From NCBI GenBank assembly GCA_023105745.1, contig JALGQZ010000001.1, forward strand, positions 45,346,082 to 45,410,081: a stretch of 64,000 bases of DNA, in the 5' to 3' direction. Positions 23,102-36,579 of the stretch are shown here, piece by piece (the stretch's first letter is position 1; the number at the start of each line of letters is the position of its first letter). The stretch is from Austropuccinia psidii (Eukaryota; Basidiomycota; Pucciniomycetes; Pucciniales; Sphaerophragmiaceae). The notes beneath the pieces are model-generated. The model saw only the letters and a list, made by a program, of their open reading frames with translations. It ran no database searches and had not been told where the DNA came from. The translations under genes and the position numbers were made by a program.

Positions 23102-24906
23102 TGTGAGCCTTAGAGGTAATTTCATATACCCAAAAGACCACAAATACAAAATTAACATATAAATATAAATAAAATAAATTTATTTATATTATTAAAATAA
23201 AAATCAAAATATAAATATAAAATTATATTCAAAATAAAAAATTTAATTACAATTTAAAAATAAAATTACATTAAATTTTGGAATTATAAAATTACATTTA
23301 TACTTGAAAAAATTAAGTAAAAATGAAATTTTAACAAAATTGTAAAAAAATAAATAAATTTGGAAAAAAGTTAAATAAAAATTATTATAGCTTTTTATCC
23401 AATAAGTAAACATATAAAAATAATTTCACCATTGGATTCCTCATAAAAAATCAGGTGGGGTCACCTCTGAGTGAAATTCTTGTAACTCAACTCTAAATAA
23501 GCTTAAATTAAGTTTTTAGTATTTTCAATACAAAAGTTGAAAATACTCAAAACTTTAATTTAATTCACACCACATGCGGTGTTAACCATCAATTTTTGTG
23601 TTAAAATTGAGCTGTTGTGTTTAGTTTAGAAGCTATGAGGAATTGAAGTATTTTCAATTGAATTCAATTGAAATGTCAAAATGTGCGCATGTATTACATA
23701 AGTGAACTTTGATTTACATATGAGGTATCAACTATTACTGTATTGTACTGTACAATTCAATTGAATTACATATGTAAGTTATAAGTATAATACATGATGA
23801 GGAATTAAAGGAAAAATAAATTGGAAAGATTAAATTTGGGAAGGGAAAGGAACTCCAGCTCTAAGGGGGAGCTAGACCCCCAAAGTCCTTGCTGACAGGT
23901 GTGTGGTGTCAAAATTCACGCAAAAGTTAATCACTTTTGTCCTGGAATTGAGTTACAGGGCCTGTGGACTCAATTGATGATGAGGTTTTGATACCAACTG
24001 GGGTAGTTTTAGCTGTTGCCAAGAGGGTAAAACTACCCTTAAGCTAAAAAAATCATAGTAAAAACAGTTTTAACTGGCTTCTACACCTCTTACACACATT
24101 CTGACGTGTTTTGAAGGCTCTAGACCAGGTATTGCTATAGTAATGGCTGATTTAAGGGTCTAAAAATGGCTAAAAATGGCTTAAACCAGCCCTTTTTGGT
24201 CTAAACCAGGGTTCCATGATGCCATAATTGGCTTCTCTGTCGTCAGACTGTTTTTCACGACTGACAAGAGTAAATTTTACTTTTGGAGTAAGAGAATTGA
24301 TGGCTATAAAAGAATGTCTTCTTTGCCCCACTTTTCCTTTTATTATTAGTTTAAACATTGTTAAACCAATCAACAAAAGATTCCAACCACTACTTTTCAA
24401 TCACTTTGAACCTCTTAACCACGTGAAAAAATCATTATAATCATTGTTTGTAACTCTTATAATCATTTTTACCCCTGAACCACCCCAAAAGTGAATTAAA
24501 GCATCTTTCATCACTGTAAACTTTGTCACTTTGTTTCCAAATTCACTCTGGTCACTGTTGGGCGTGTTTTCTCTTGAATATTCTTTTTAAAGACTTTGTT
24601 CTTTAATTAATTGCTTGCATTTCTTTGCTCAATTAATTCCAATTGAAATTGCTCTTGAAGAAATTTCTTTTGTAGCCTTAAATATCTCTTGTAGAGTATT
24701 TTTGGATAAATTCTTATTGTTGGTAAAACAATAAATCTTTATAATATTATTGTTTTATACTAATAAAGTTATAAACAGTAAATTTGGTGTGTTTTCTCTT
24801 AAAAATAATATTTCTTACTATTTTTAATTGATTTTTACCTTATACAAATTTTGAGGACAGGAAAAGTACTTGATTTTTAATCAAAGTTTCATATCCACAA
24901 CTTACA
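23102..24906 (+). repeat. 3' LTR of element A (subfamily I)
   Basis: Runs from TGTGAGCC to CTTACA, both canonical ends intact, and forms a direct repeat with 16322-18128. Confidence 0.9.
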
Positions 24907-26123
24907 CCAAAATCCTTTGCTTGCCTTTTTAAGCTTTAAATACAGTTTTGTGCATTTTTTGCATTTTTTGCTCAATTTTGCACATTTTTCTGTATTCAGC
25001 CTTTTTATGCCATTTTCCCATGTAATATGGGAAATATGCCCAATTGCCAGTTTTGCAAATTTTGCACATTTTTTGTGCACTTTGTGCAAATACAGCTTTA
25101 AAGCTGTATAAGCTGTATTTGGCAAAAACAATTTGTCACCTCTGAAGCCACCCAAAACCCATTTTTCACTCATATCCTCCTGGCATCCTTCCAAAAGACC
25201 TTTGGCCTCTTTCACCCTCCAATAACCAAAAGTGCCATAAATGTTATACACCATTATGCATCTTTTTTCACCAGCAATCCAATGGCTCCACTTTCATGAG
25301 TTTATCTCAACATTACAAAAATCCATCAAGGTATTGCATCATCCAGAGGATTCATCAAGGCTCAAGGACAAGTGTCACCCTCATAAATCAATGATGCAAT
25401 CAAGCAATCATTGAATATTCTCATTCACAGTATTCCTCTAAGGGAATACTGGAAGTTCATTCTCAAGAGATATTCAGGAGGTAGTTTCAAACCAATCTGT
25501 CAAGTTTCAATGCTCCATCAATCCACCTTGGGAACCACATTAATTCAATACAGTCTGGATTCATTGAGACCTGTATTTCAATCATACACCATGGGAAGAT
25601 CATTCAACCCAGTTCATTTCTAAACTTGGCAAGGTATACATTCCATCAGACAATCAATACAGATCAGCTGCCAGGCTGAAGGAGTCAAGCTCTCAAATTT
25701 TCACATATACCAGCCTCCTTTGACCCTGGGGGTTTTTCCCCCAGTTAATTGATAATTTTTGATTTTATTTTATCTTTATTTATCTTATCTCCTTTGTTAA
25801 GTGAATACTGATATTATCAATTCAGTCATTTAGCACCTCTTCTCTTTTCTCTTTGCCTGTCAGTGAATATTGGTGTTCATATCTTTTACTAATTCCATTG
25901 TTCATTCTGGAAGGTTGAAACAGTGATTAAGGACTTACTTGGTTGACTCTTTGTCCATTTGGCTTCTTATTTCTCTTATTGCATCTCATTTTTGTACCTG
26001 CATATTTTTTAGAGAAATTCATTGCTTTTATTTTATCTTCTTTATTCTTGGGAGTCTTCCAAGTGAGTTCCCTTATTACTGAGTTCCAGGAAAATCTTGT
26101 TTTTCCCAAGAGCCCCTGTGACA
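24907..26123 (+). repeat. LTR3 copy 2, left end missing
   Basis: Aligns with about 13740-14956: shared blocks include the TTATACACCATTATGCATC region, the TCATTCAACCCAGTTCATTT region and TGCCTGTCAGTGAATATTGG. It ends in TGTGACA at 26123. The first roughly 150 bases of the LTR are absent at the junction with element A. Confidence 0.7.
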
Positions 26124-26600
26124 GGGTCCACTGATGTGTGCTGTATAGCGTTCTATGAATCTGGCCTGTAAGGAGCCCAGGTGAACAATTCCATCCTGTA
26201 TTGGGGATAAGTGATCAAGTGTGGTTTCAAAGCCACATCTGAGCCTCATACATTTTATACAGGGATTTATAAACCACAGACCCCATTTGATTTGAAACTT
26301 CTCACACTCCTTTTATGTGGTAAGGAACAGAGGTCCTTCCACCCCTCTTCAGGATAAAAAGGGACCCTCCTCTACCCAAAAGAGGAATCTCCATCCTTCT
26401 CTTGAATTCCTACATATTATAATTGTTTCCAGAAATTTTTCCATTGAAAAATAATTAGTTATCATCTTAGTCTTGATAGTTGTAGCCATTTTTATGGTTT
26501 GTCAATTGGCAATCACTGCATGCAGGGTTTTCAGAAGTGCTCACCACCACTATTTTGAGTAAAGCTTTTTATTGAATTCTTAGTATTAATCCATTTTTAT
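26124..26600 (+). repeat. LTR4 3' copy, second segment
   Basis: Aligns with about 12700-13100 of the 5' LTR4 copy (shared AGGATAAAAAGGGACC and TCAGAAGTGCTCACCACCAC). It probably continues the segment ending at 16321, split by element A and LTR3. The right end is not defined. Confidence 0.6.
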
Positions 26601-27483
26601 GTGCCACACTCAGAATTATAGTCTTGTATATACTATATGATAGAGTTATACTGACAATCTGGTTATGGCAACATATCACCAAATAAATTATGGAAATGCA
26701 CACCAAGATGAACTTGGTAGGAAAAGGCTTCAGGTCACCACATGGAGCTATTGGATTTTTGTAGGGATCGGCTAAAAATTGGAGCTTAAGTAGACCAGTT
26801 TATGCAATGTCTTGAGCTTTTAAGGAAAAATGCATGGCTATTTCTTTCATGGAAAATAAATTACTTGTATTACTCAAAGCATATACAACACAGTGGGGAA
26901 AGTTATTCCCATCTTAATATCATACCATCAATTGATAGTCGAAATAACAGCCAATAGGGGTGGTAGGCATAATACAAGACATCAAAAAGTATTATAATCT
27001 TGACAATGAATTAGTAATAACAGGGAAAGTGAAATTTAAGCGGATTAATTCATAAGGGCAGAAGGCAGAACCTTTTGAAGGAAAACAGGTAAACATGAGG
27101 TTCAAAATGTTTTTGAAGAAGTAATATTACAAGTTTCTGCTGAGGGGTGTGTTAGATAATATTTTCAAGAAAATTAAAAATATTATTTTGTATAAACATT
27201 AGTATCTTATTTTTACTATTTTAATCTCATGTGAGGTCATTTTGGAAGTCCCATAGGCGAGTTTTTATAACTCTTCATCTCCTCACGTTTTGTATCACGT
27301 TACTTCTTATCATTATTAAGTCTACTTATTTTTTGCCTTACCATATGCATATAACAAAATCTTATTTACTTATTTTTTCTTATTGTATTTACTGTTTGTA
27401 TGCTTTACCTTTGAAGGAAGTATTTATTTTTTGTAACTTGAAAAAATATAAAAAATGTGAAATTGATATTCTCATCTTCCAGG
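26601..27483. other. Stretch without a recognised gene
   Basis: No homology was recognised and no long open frame starts with ATG. From about 27230 the sequence becomes pyrimidine-rich and contains CG dinucleotides that are rare in the neighbouring repeats. It ends in a good splice-acceptor-like context (CTCATCTTCCAG at 27472-27483). Confidence 0.4.
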
Positions 27484-28199
<716 letters not shown>

Positions 28200-28283
28200 T
28201 CGGGCGCTTTTTTATTATTCTTAAATTTCCACTCAATAGAAACTGGGAAGGGAAGGCAGAAAAATTTCAGCATAAAATACCTT

Positions 28284-30394
28284 ATGAAGTTCTCAACCTT
28301 AACTGTTTTGCTTTGGTCGTCTTGCCTGACCAACGCGTTTTACAAACCGGAATGTTATAGGGGCAAGCAATTTTCTTAGGGAAGAGGCAGTACCATTTCG
28401 AAGCAAAAAAAATCTTTTTCTAACAATCCTTGTCCTCTTTGACAAAAACAATCAGGCTTATTTTGCCGAATCACTGGCAACGCCATCGGAAAGACAATGT
28501 CAGCCTCTAGCGAAGGTATGATCCATGACATTCACAATTAAGGCGCTACCAGGCAGTGAAAATGCGCTCAAAACAATCTGGCAAACTTGACTGAACTATG
28601 AGAAATATTTTTGCATAGGTTCCCGAATTAGAAAAAGCCTGTCGTTGCACCAAGGTAAGGAAACATTTCTCAAATCGACGAGAAGAAAGACCTTTGATTT
28701 TTTTTCTTGGTTTGTAGACGAGAGGCAGAAAATGAAACAAGATTTCAAACTCTTCAGGAAGTCTGTCGATTCTCTAATCAAGAATAAAAAATACTTGAAA
28801 ATGTACATCAACATAAAACAAGTGAAACTTCCTTTGGACGTATTGTTACAACGGCTCAAGACAAACTTTCTTGAAATCCGAATTCTGATGCAAAGGAGGC
28901 TCATAGAAATGGGGGGATTGAACGCAGGATGGATTTATACAGAGGACATCTCAAAGGCGTCAGAATCAGTGGAAAAAGTAGAAGGTGATAAACCTTTAAG
29001 GGCCCAAGCCTTTTGCAGCGTACTGGGGTCGTTGGCGAGAGCCTGCATCGCTGAATTGTTTGAAATCCTTCGCATCTTCCAACAGTCCCCTGAACTGAAT
29101 TACCTAAACTTGAACTATGATGAAATAAAGGGAAAATTGCCATTAGAGAAATGTGTTTTCAAAGCCATAGACCTCCTGCACAAGTTCAAAATTGCCAGCA
29201 AAGAAGACCTTCGAGACACATTCTCATCCCAAACCCTTGCCAAGGCCAATCTCCAGCTCATTGCGGATCATATACGAGATATCTATGGCAAGGCGTTAAT
29301 AGACGTCACGTGCCAATATTATACCTTGCTACCAGAGCTGGAGTTCATTACGACAGATTGGAAAACCGCCCACCTCCACAATTTACTTGCAGGTAAAGCG
29401 TAAAAACCCTTCATTTCTGGCTGGAAACCACCCACGTTTCCAGATATATATCCTAATTGACTTCATTGCCATCTTCCTACGCTTGCCATAATAAACCTAC
29501 ACTATGGGTGTCATTAGCCCTTACACCTGACGAGAAAGCGCAGCTGGTTTATCTCGTGCTGGTTAGAATCATGGAAAAGTGGCTAGACATACGACGTTCA
29601 GCAGCGAGCTATGAAGGGGATGAGGTCATTTCTGATGTTTGGAGTGCTGGACTCTTCGAATTGCGTTCGACGTTAAGTTCAGCTGGAGAACACAAAGATT
29701 CTGAGGAATTTAACAAATTTGCCTCGGAATGTGTCCAAAAGATGATGATATTTTTTCAAAACTATTCATCGCCACGTCACAAAGTCTCATTCTTAATCAT
29801 CTACCACATCCTACATTATTCCCAAACATATAAAACCAGCCCAGAAGCAAACTTTGTTTCCATGCAATTTAACAAGAGCAAACTTTTAGAAGATGAATTC
29901 AAATTGCTTCAGATTGGCCTTAAGATGAACCTTCATATCAATAGATGGTTGGACTATGGTTTATTCTTGAAGCTTTCAAATAAGAAAAGACCTTTCATTC
30001 CGATTAAAGCCTCCCAGAATAGCCAGGAACAGCTTCTTATAACTATAGAGAAACTGTCAGAAGATTACCAGAACAAAAAGAATGAGGTTTTTCAAAATCC
30101 ACAAGGAAGAATATGGCTTAACCAAAACCCCTTAGTCTCTTTTCTTGATGAGATGGTGGAGAAAAAATCTTGGCTTTCTAGAGTAAACGCCCAAAGTCTT
30201 TGGTTTTGGGTACGCAGGGAACCAAAATCACAATTTCTGAAGAGAGTAAGTTGTCAAATTTGGTCTCTAAAAAAACTAAGATCTACTTCATTGACATTTT
30301 TGGCATATTATTCTCATTAATCCTCTTAAATTTCTCAATATTTTGAACGATGACATAAGCTTTACAGGTGGAAAATTTTTTATTTTTGAAGTAG
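28284..30394 (+). CDS. Predicted secreted protein of unknown function (six exons, about 549 aa)
   Basis: Proposed exons: 28284-28336, 28380-28515, 28619-28654, 28723-29392, 29518-30245 and 30368-30394; phases agree and every intron is GT-AG. The ATG at 28284 is the first after an in-frame TAG at 28197. It opens a classic signal peptide: Met-Lys, a hydrophobic core (LTVLLWSSCL) and a likely cleavage after Thr-Asn-Ala, at which point exon 2 continues with Glu-Glu. The mature part is mostly long amphipathic helices (for example KLPLDVLLQRLKTNFLEIRI and the WLDYGLFLKLSNKK region); no catalytic motif or named domain was recognised. Weak points are the very short first intron (43 nt) and the acceptor of intron 3: the nearer AG at 28717 would shift the frame. 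It is unlike the retroelement genes in CG content and has no copy in this window. Secretion in a rust suggests a role at the host interface, but that is inference. Confidence 0.6.
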
Positions 30395-33300
30395 AAATGA
30401 CCATACCAAATTTTGTCTCTATTTATGTCGAAAGACATTTGATATTAAAAAAGGTGAAAGAGTTATTTGATAGTTTGAAAATTCTTCAGAATTCAAATCT
30501 TGATTGAAAATAATATTCTGTAAAATATTTCCATTAATGATATTGAATACTAGCTCACTGTTCTTCTTATGATTAATTTCTGTAAGACCCATAAGTTATG
30601 TTTCTCTTTCTTATTGTACTTAACTAATCAAATACATTGTAACAGAGAATCGGGTTACTCACCAAAGATCTTTATCGCTTTTTGTATTCTTATTTTCCTG
30701 TTTGTGAAATGTGCTTTTCAACTAGCTATTGGTCTTTTTTCAGGTATACCTAGCTACTACTCAACTAAAGGTAATGGTATATTGTTGATATAGAGAGAAA
30801 TAAACCTCTCTTCTTATAAAATTGTGATTTTGTTGAAGTTGAAAACTTTTTACCTTGTATATTTTTTTATTCTATTTCTTTCCCTAATAGGGAACAGGGT
30901 GGCTCTAGCGCCTTTGTATGCAAATAACTAATGGAGATCCAGTTACAATTCACGGTTTTCGAGATGATCTAAAGTCTTTTTTCAAGCATTTTGTAACTCT
31001 GTTGAAAAAAAAAACACCGAGAAAATGAAAAAGGCAATTCCATCACTCATTTCCTAAGAAAAACTGAATACAATCTCAAAAAATATTTAAATGTTTTGAT
31101 ATGCACTGAGAACTCACAAATTGTTTATGTGTATAAGGTTCTCATCAAATCTCAAGGCTAATTAGTCTGTACTTCTTAATAACAAAAGAGTGTTCATGAT
31201 AGAAAGAGAAAAAGGCTGTCAATAAATTATGATTATACTCCGTTGAGTTACTGTTTTGCAAGACATTTCAAGCTATAATTGATCAATATGAACCAAATAA
31301 TTGATTGATAGATTGGATAGAAAGGATGGCCATTTTATTATAAGTGATCCAATTACTGTAAGATGATAGAATCGAAAGGAAAAAAGAAATAAATCTTGAG
31401 CTAAGTAAATATTTCGTTTGATCTCTCAGCCATCAGCATAAATTCCAAAATTTAAAGCTGCTTAAACATTTATCAATCCATCAATACTTGGAACTTAATA
31501 ATGAGGGTTAACTACTGCATCCTCCCTAAATTTAATGAGAAATTTGAGCATTATAAATATAGGGTATTTTTGAAAATTTGAATATTATATCTTTGATAAC
31601 ACTTAAATTTAGAAAATGATAGATTTTTAATATTTTAATTGAATTATTCTTGAAATAATTTACTTAAATTAATGACTCAAGGTTTATTAAATTTCTTTAT
31701 CCCAAAGTAAATGAAAGGAATAAAGAGCTTTCTCTATGTATCTTGTATTTTCTTTTGGCTCTGAAAAGTTCGTATGAAATCAGTCTTCATTGGCTTAAGC
31801 GTTGTAAGTTTTCGGCCTATTTAACTAAATTCCAATTTAATTTGACGTCAAAGATGATTTATTGATGTAAAATTAAAACTCAGATATTATGGCTTATAAT
31901 GTATTTACTATTATGAAATTGAATGATAAATGACCAAAAAGTTTTATAATCGAAGCCTATTCTTTGAGATTTTCAACTTCTGGTGACAGATGTTTAAGTT
32001 TCTTTTTTCACCTTTTGGATTTTCATCCGAGTTTTTTTACAGCTCCTTGGATTCCTGTGATGAATTATTTTTATTCAGTGTTTTGTAAAAAAAACTATAT
32101 AAATTCTGTGTATCTTGTTTTACAAATTTTTACCATTAACACCTGCATAGCGCAGCTTCTCCCTCTGCTCCCACAAGTCTGGACATAAAATTGATCTAAA
32201 AAAATACTTTCTTTTGCCAAAATTTAGTATGCGAGATTTTGGATTAACCCAAAATTTTCGCTCTAAGTTTGTTACAAATAGCTATAATTCCTCTGATCCC
32301 CTTTATCATATATATTAGAAATTACTATAATATTCATAAATATTTGTTTTCTCAATCTGTCTGAGAAATAAGAATTTCTGATTTCAAATGTTGTAATTTT
32401 GTGAAAATATCATTAAAAAAAATTTTAGAGTATCAAGTTAATAATTGGAGATCATTTTTAAACTGACCTTATCATAAATTTGTTTAAAGAAGAAAACACA
32501 CTTTATGATTTAAACGAAATTGGTAGCAAAGTTTTTAATGGTTATTTATAGAGAAAAAAAGTAACAATAAATTTTAATCATGTGATACTTTTCCTATATA
32601 ATGATTTTTTCTAAATGAATAAAAATACCATCCTTCGAAAAATTCATTTAATTATTAGTACTATTAAGAACTATACTGAAACATCTATTTGAATAATTTT
32701 CTTATAAGGTCTTACCTTTAGGTAATCTATTTTTTCATCTTGTTAGTTATCAATAGCCATAACTGAATCTTGAGCTATGTAATTTCTCTCCCTGATAGAA
32801 CCAAAGGGACTTTAACTTAGTTTCTAATAGTTTAATTACGGATTCATATCTATTATTAAATGATAGAAGCATTTCTTTCTTCTTAATATCTTATTTCTAG
32901 TGTAAAGAAAGTTTATTCAGTGATAATATGTAAGAATTATTTCTTAGGATTCATAAAATTATCAAATTCAAAAATGCTTTTAGATTTTGAGGCTTGATTC
33001 TTTGGTCAACTCTTTCATCATTGATCTCTCTGAATTTCAAACAGGAAAACAGAATTATTAGAAGATATATCTGTCCTCTGAATACTATCAATTTCTGAAA
33101 TAAAATACTCTCAGATTACAAACTCCAAAAAAATGCTTAAAAATGCTGAAATACCATTAATATTTCTGAATTTTCTTCATAGAACCTCTACAAATTTCAG
33201 GAATGGATTATTCTAGCTCTCAAAATTAGTATTGAGCATTTCTTGAATTGATAATTTAGAAAAAAAATAACCATTACTTATGATCTTAAAAAAAATTCTT

Positions 33301-36300
33301 CCAGGAGAAATTGAAAAAATATTTGATTATATTTTCAATTAATTGTCTATATTTCAAATTCCTCTGAGCTATAGACTGGAGCTTGTAAAATTATTAATTG
33401 AAAATTTTCCAATAGATGTGATCAGTGAGAAATGATTTCTCCAATACTAAAATTCACAAAGATAATTTTTAAGAGTAAATTGAGAGCTTCAAGAATGAAA
33501 TATTCTTATATCAATTGGTTCAAAAATATTTCTTAAAATAAATTCAAGCTCTAAAATGGTTATTTTTACATGCTAAAATTCTGTTCAAAAGCTGTTGGAA
33601 CTATAGCTAACAGTGTGTCTCAGAGCCCTAATTACATGTAGAAGTTTCTAATATTGAAGGGATTTTTACTTAAGCCTACCTAGTCCTTGAAAAAAATAAT
33701 ACTTCAAAATTTATTCAATAATTTTCTCACAGCTCTGTATACATAAAGTGAATATTATTTTATTTGGTGAGAAATAATACCATAGTTGCTTATTTAGAAT
33801 TTCAATTTTGTCCATTATTTCTATAAAAAAGAGGGGTCCATAATAGTATTTGGTGTGCATTGTATTCATTTAATGAAACACTCAATAAATTGAAATTCTA
33901 TGATGAAAAAAAGGAGTAGTATAAAATAATTGATGGTGGCTTTTATGACAAATTTCTTTAATATTCTATAATAATTATCATAACTAATTAAAATGGGATA
34001 TCAATTTACTTGGATTATGAGGAAGAATTCCTGAAATTATTTTAAGCTTTTGTAATTATTCTTTTCTCCAAATTTTCCATAAATAAGAAAATTTCCTTTT
34101 ATATTCAGCTTTTCCTTCCCTCAAATTCCACCAAAAGTTGTTTTGGCTTCCATAATTAACCTTTATTTCAGATTTACAAGATATAAAAATGTCATCCTTT
34201 TAAATCAATATTTTCCTTCCCTTCCATTTTATTATCCTTCTTTTCCAAATAAAATTTATTTTTTATTTTCAAGAAAGTTGGATAAAAATTCCAGAGAAAG
34301 AAGAGAAGATACTTATAAAACTGAATATTTTAAACAGTTATATTTCAATATTTACAGATGATCCTCTTGTCAAAATATTATACAAAGATTAAATATTTAC
34401 CCCACCTTAAACCAGAGGTTAGCTGGCAAGCTTCATAGTTCTAAAGGCTTCCAGCTTCATCTATTAATATTTGACAATAATCAGCTCTTTTATTTTTTTG
34501 TTTTTATTAAGTGTCCCATTTCCTGGGTACCCATTGGATTTAAAACCTTTGAATTTGTGTGGTCTAAGCAAAATCGTCTAATAATTTTTTAATCCAGTTT
34601 CACCCATTGAGAAATATTTTTCTAATTACTTTCTGATGTTAGTATATTCTTGACTAAAAAAATGAAGTACTGAAATCAATAAGATATCGTCGAATAATTT
34701 GAGAAGTAATTATACAAATATTCAAATACTATCCAGAATTTATTTATCCTTTAACTTTCTACAAAAATACCAAAACTTAATAAATATGCCATTTTGAAAT
34801 TTCCAATATGCTTAGGATGTCGGAATATCAACTTCTCTTTCTTTGAATTTCAAAATAGGTAGCTATTGGGGGTTTTATTTCTTAGATAATAGAACTATAA
34901 ATATATCTCCAATTCTTTCTTTGAACTGTTAAAACAACCTAATAACTAATATCTCAGGAGTATTTTCAGTTTATATCACTCCTTTAGCTTTATAGGAAAT
35001 TAAAAAGCTCCAAATAAGCTCTGTCTCACTGGGGTATATGTCTTGGCTATCCAGAAGTCCAACATACTGGAAAGCTATATAATATAAAAACCTGGAAGCT
35101 AAATAACATACATTGATTGGATCTCAGATATTCAAAGCTTGATTATCTCAAGTATATTTCTCAATAATTTCCAATTCTTTTAATTCACCCTGTTTTTGGT
35201 AGGGCTGTTAAATATAAACATATTCAATCTAAACTTGACTTAAAATTTTAATGTGCTGTTTTTTTTTCTTAATTTATATCCTTATCTTAGTTCATTGTAG
35301 CTATTCATTTCAATTTCACTTGAATCACTTCCAAATATAGATAAACAGAATTTTGTCCTAGTATTTAAAATAAAAAAATATCATTATATTTTTTGTTTCA
35401 TTAATTAAATAATGATTGGAAATTTTTAAATCAACATAATCCTTTGATATATTCAGGGAAGTGTTTGTACACATTCTTACATATGATTTTCAATTTTGAT
35501 TGTTTTTCAAAAAAAAATATCTTTTACCCCTCTTTGAGGCCTTTCCAGGCCCCAAGGTCTTTGCAGATCTTTTTTAATTTTGTAAAATTCCAAAAATTTG
35601 CTTTTTTCTAGCCAAATGTTGAAGCTCTTCAAAAAACCTCCCAAAATGAGATTACTATTGAAATCTCAGTAATTTTTTTTCAAGGATAATTGAAATAAAG
35701 GAACATAATTCATAGTGAAAGATTCTGGAACCAATATTCAAGACCGTATATGCACTTATTTTGGTTAGAAAAACAAATATTACACATTTTTAAATCAATA
35801 TTGTTACCAAAATCTCTCACTAGAGGTAAATTTTTCATTATTTCCTCCTCAAATAAATAGATTTCATCTTGAAAATTATTTTGATATTTTATCAGAAGTT
35901 TCTGACTTTATATCTTTTTTTCTTAATACTTTGAAAAATAGCTATTTATGCCATTTTTTCCAATGGAGTTTGGGTAGAAAATCTGGTTTATTTTGAGGGT
36001 TTTCAAATCAAAAAAAGAATAAAAAACAAAACAAAGCTGAAAATAATGGATAAAACACATCATTTATTATGTGAACTTACTAAATTCCTAAACATTAATT
36101 ATCAAGATAGTTTTCTTTCACTTTATTCACTAATAAATTTTTTTTCATTATTTCCTATTGATAAGAAAAGGAAACTTGGCAAAATTATTCACCAGGTAGG
36201 ATAAATAGAATAAAACTGTGGGTTCTACCTGAAAAGCTACTACTTATTAATAGAAATTCTTTCGGATGAACAACTATCTTATTTCTCCTTTTCTTATTTT

Positions 36301-36579
36301 CTTCAACACAAAATAGGAGTGAGTAGAGCTTGTGAATTGGAGATGTTTTGTTTAAGTGAATAAATAATGTGTAATTTTACTTTGAAAGAACTAATTTGTG
36401 ATAATTGTTAATTATATTTAATTTTTGGTAAGATTTTCAATACTTATTCCTCATTTCATTTCTCCAGAGTAATAGAAACAATAGAATTCTCTGAAGATTC
36501 CCTCCTTGGTATTTAGTGGTATATATATGAGAATTTTCATTTCAAATGAATACTCAGATTGAAAATTACCTTTTAAACA
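30395..36579. other. Long AT-rich stretch without a recognised gene
   Basis: More than 6 kb of AT-rich DNA with only short, shadow-like open frames, none starting in a convincing context or showing recognisable motifs. Stretches around 31700-32200 keep some CG dinucleotides and could be intergenic host DNA. From about 32300 the texture is that of old, eroded repeats. Confidence 0.5.

Larger units (their letters stand above)
16322..24906 (+). mobile_element. Ty3/Gypsy element A, full outline but decayed
   Basis: The element has two LTRs of about 1.8 kb, a primer site, gag, protease, RT-RNase H, integrase with chromodomain-like tail, and a polypurine tract, in the Ty3 order. The LTRs differ from each other at roughly one position in ten where compared, so it is much older than element B. 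The bases outside the LTRs (TTTTC left, CCAAA right) are not a duplication, suggesting the copy or its flanks were rearranged. Compared with B it lacks the first roughly 270 codons of gag. Confidence 0.88.

Noticed and set aside
22424..23158. 244-codon open frame on the minus strand
   Set aside because: It is antisense to the integrase of element A and reads as hydrophobic low-complexity sequence with no motif; a shadow of the real frame.
24889..25254. 121-codon minus-strand frame rich in Lys and Cys
   Set aside because: It begins in LTR3, contains simple TTTTGCA-type repeats and crosses the element A junction; not gene-like.
26640..27100. Resemblance to an ISXO2/Merlin-type transposase (a WIFVGIG segment)
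   Set aside because: Only a few residues fit, stops follow at once, and no second or third motif could be read.
30569..30793. Possible small hydrophobic protein after the secreted-protein gene
   Set aside because: It is AT-rich with no convincing splice link or homology; a pyrimidine-rich tract and an AG inside it could equally be non-coding.
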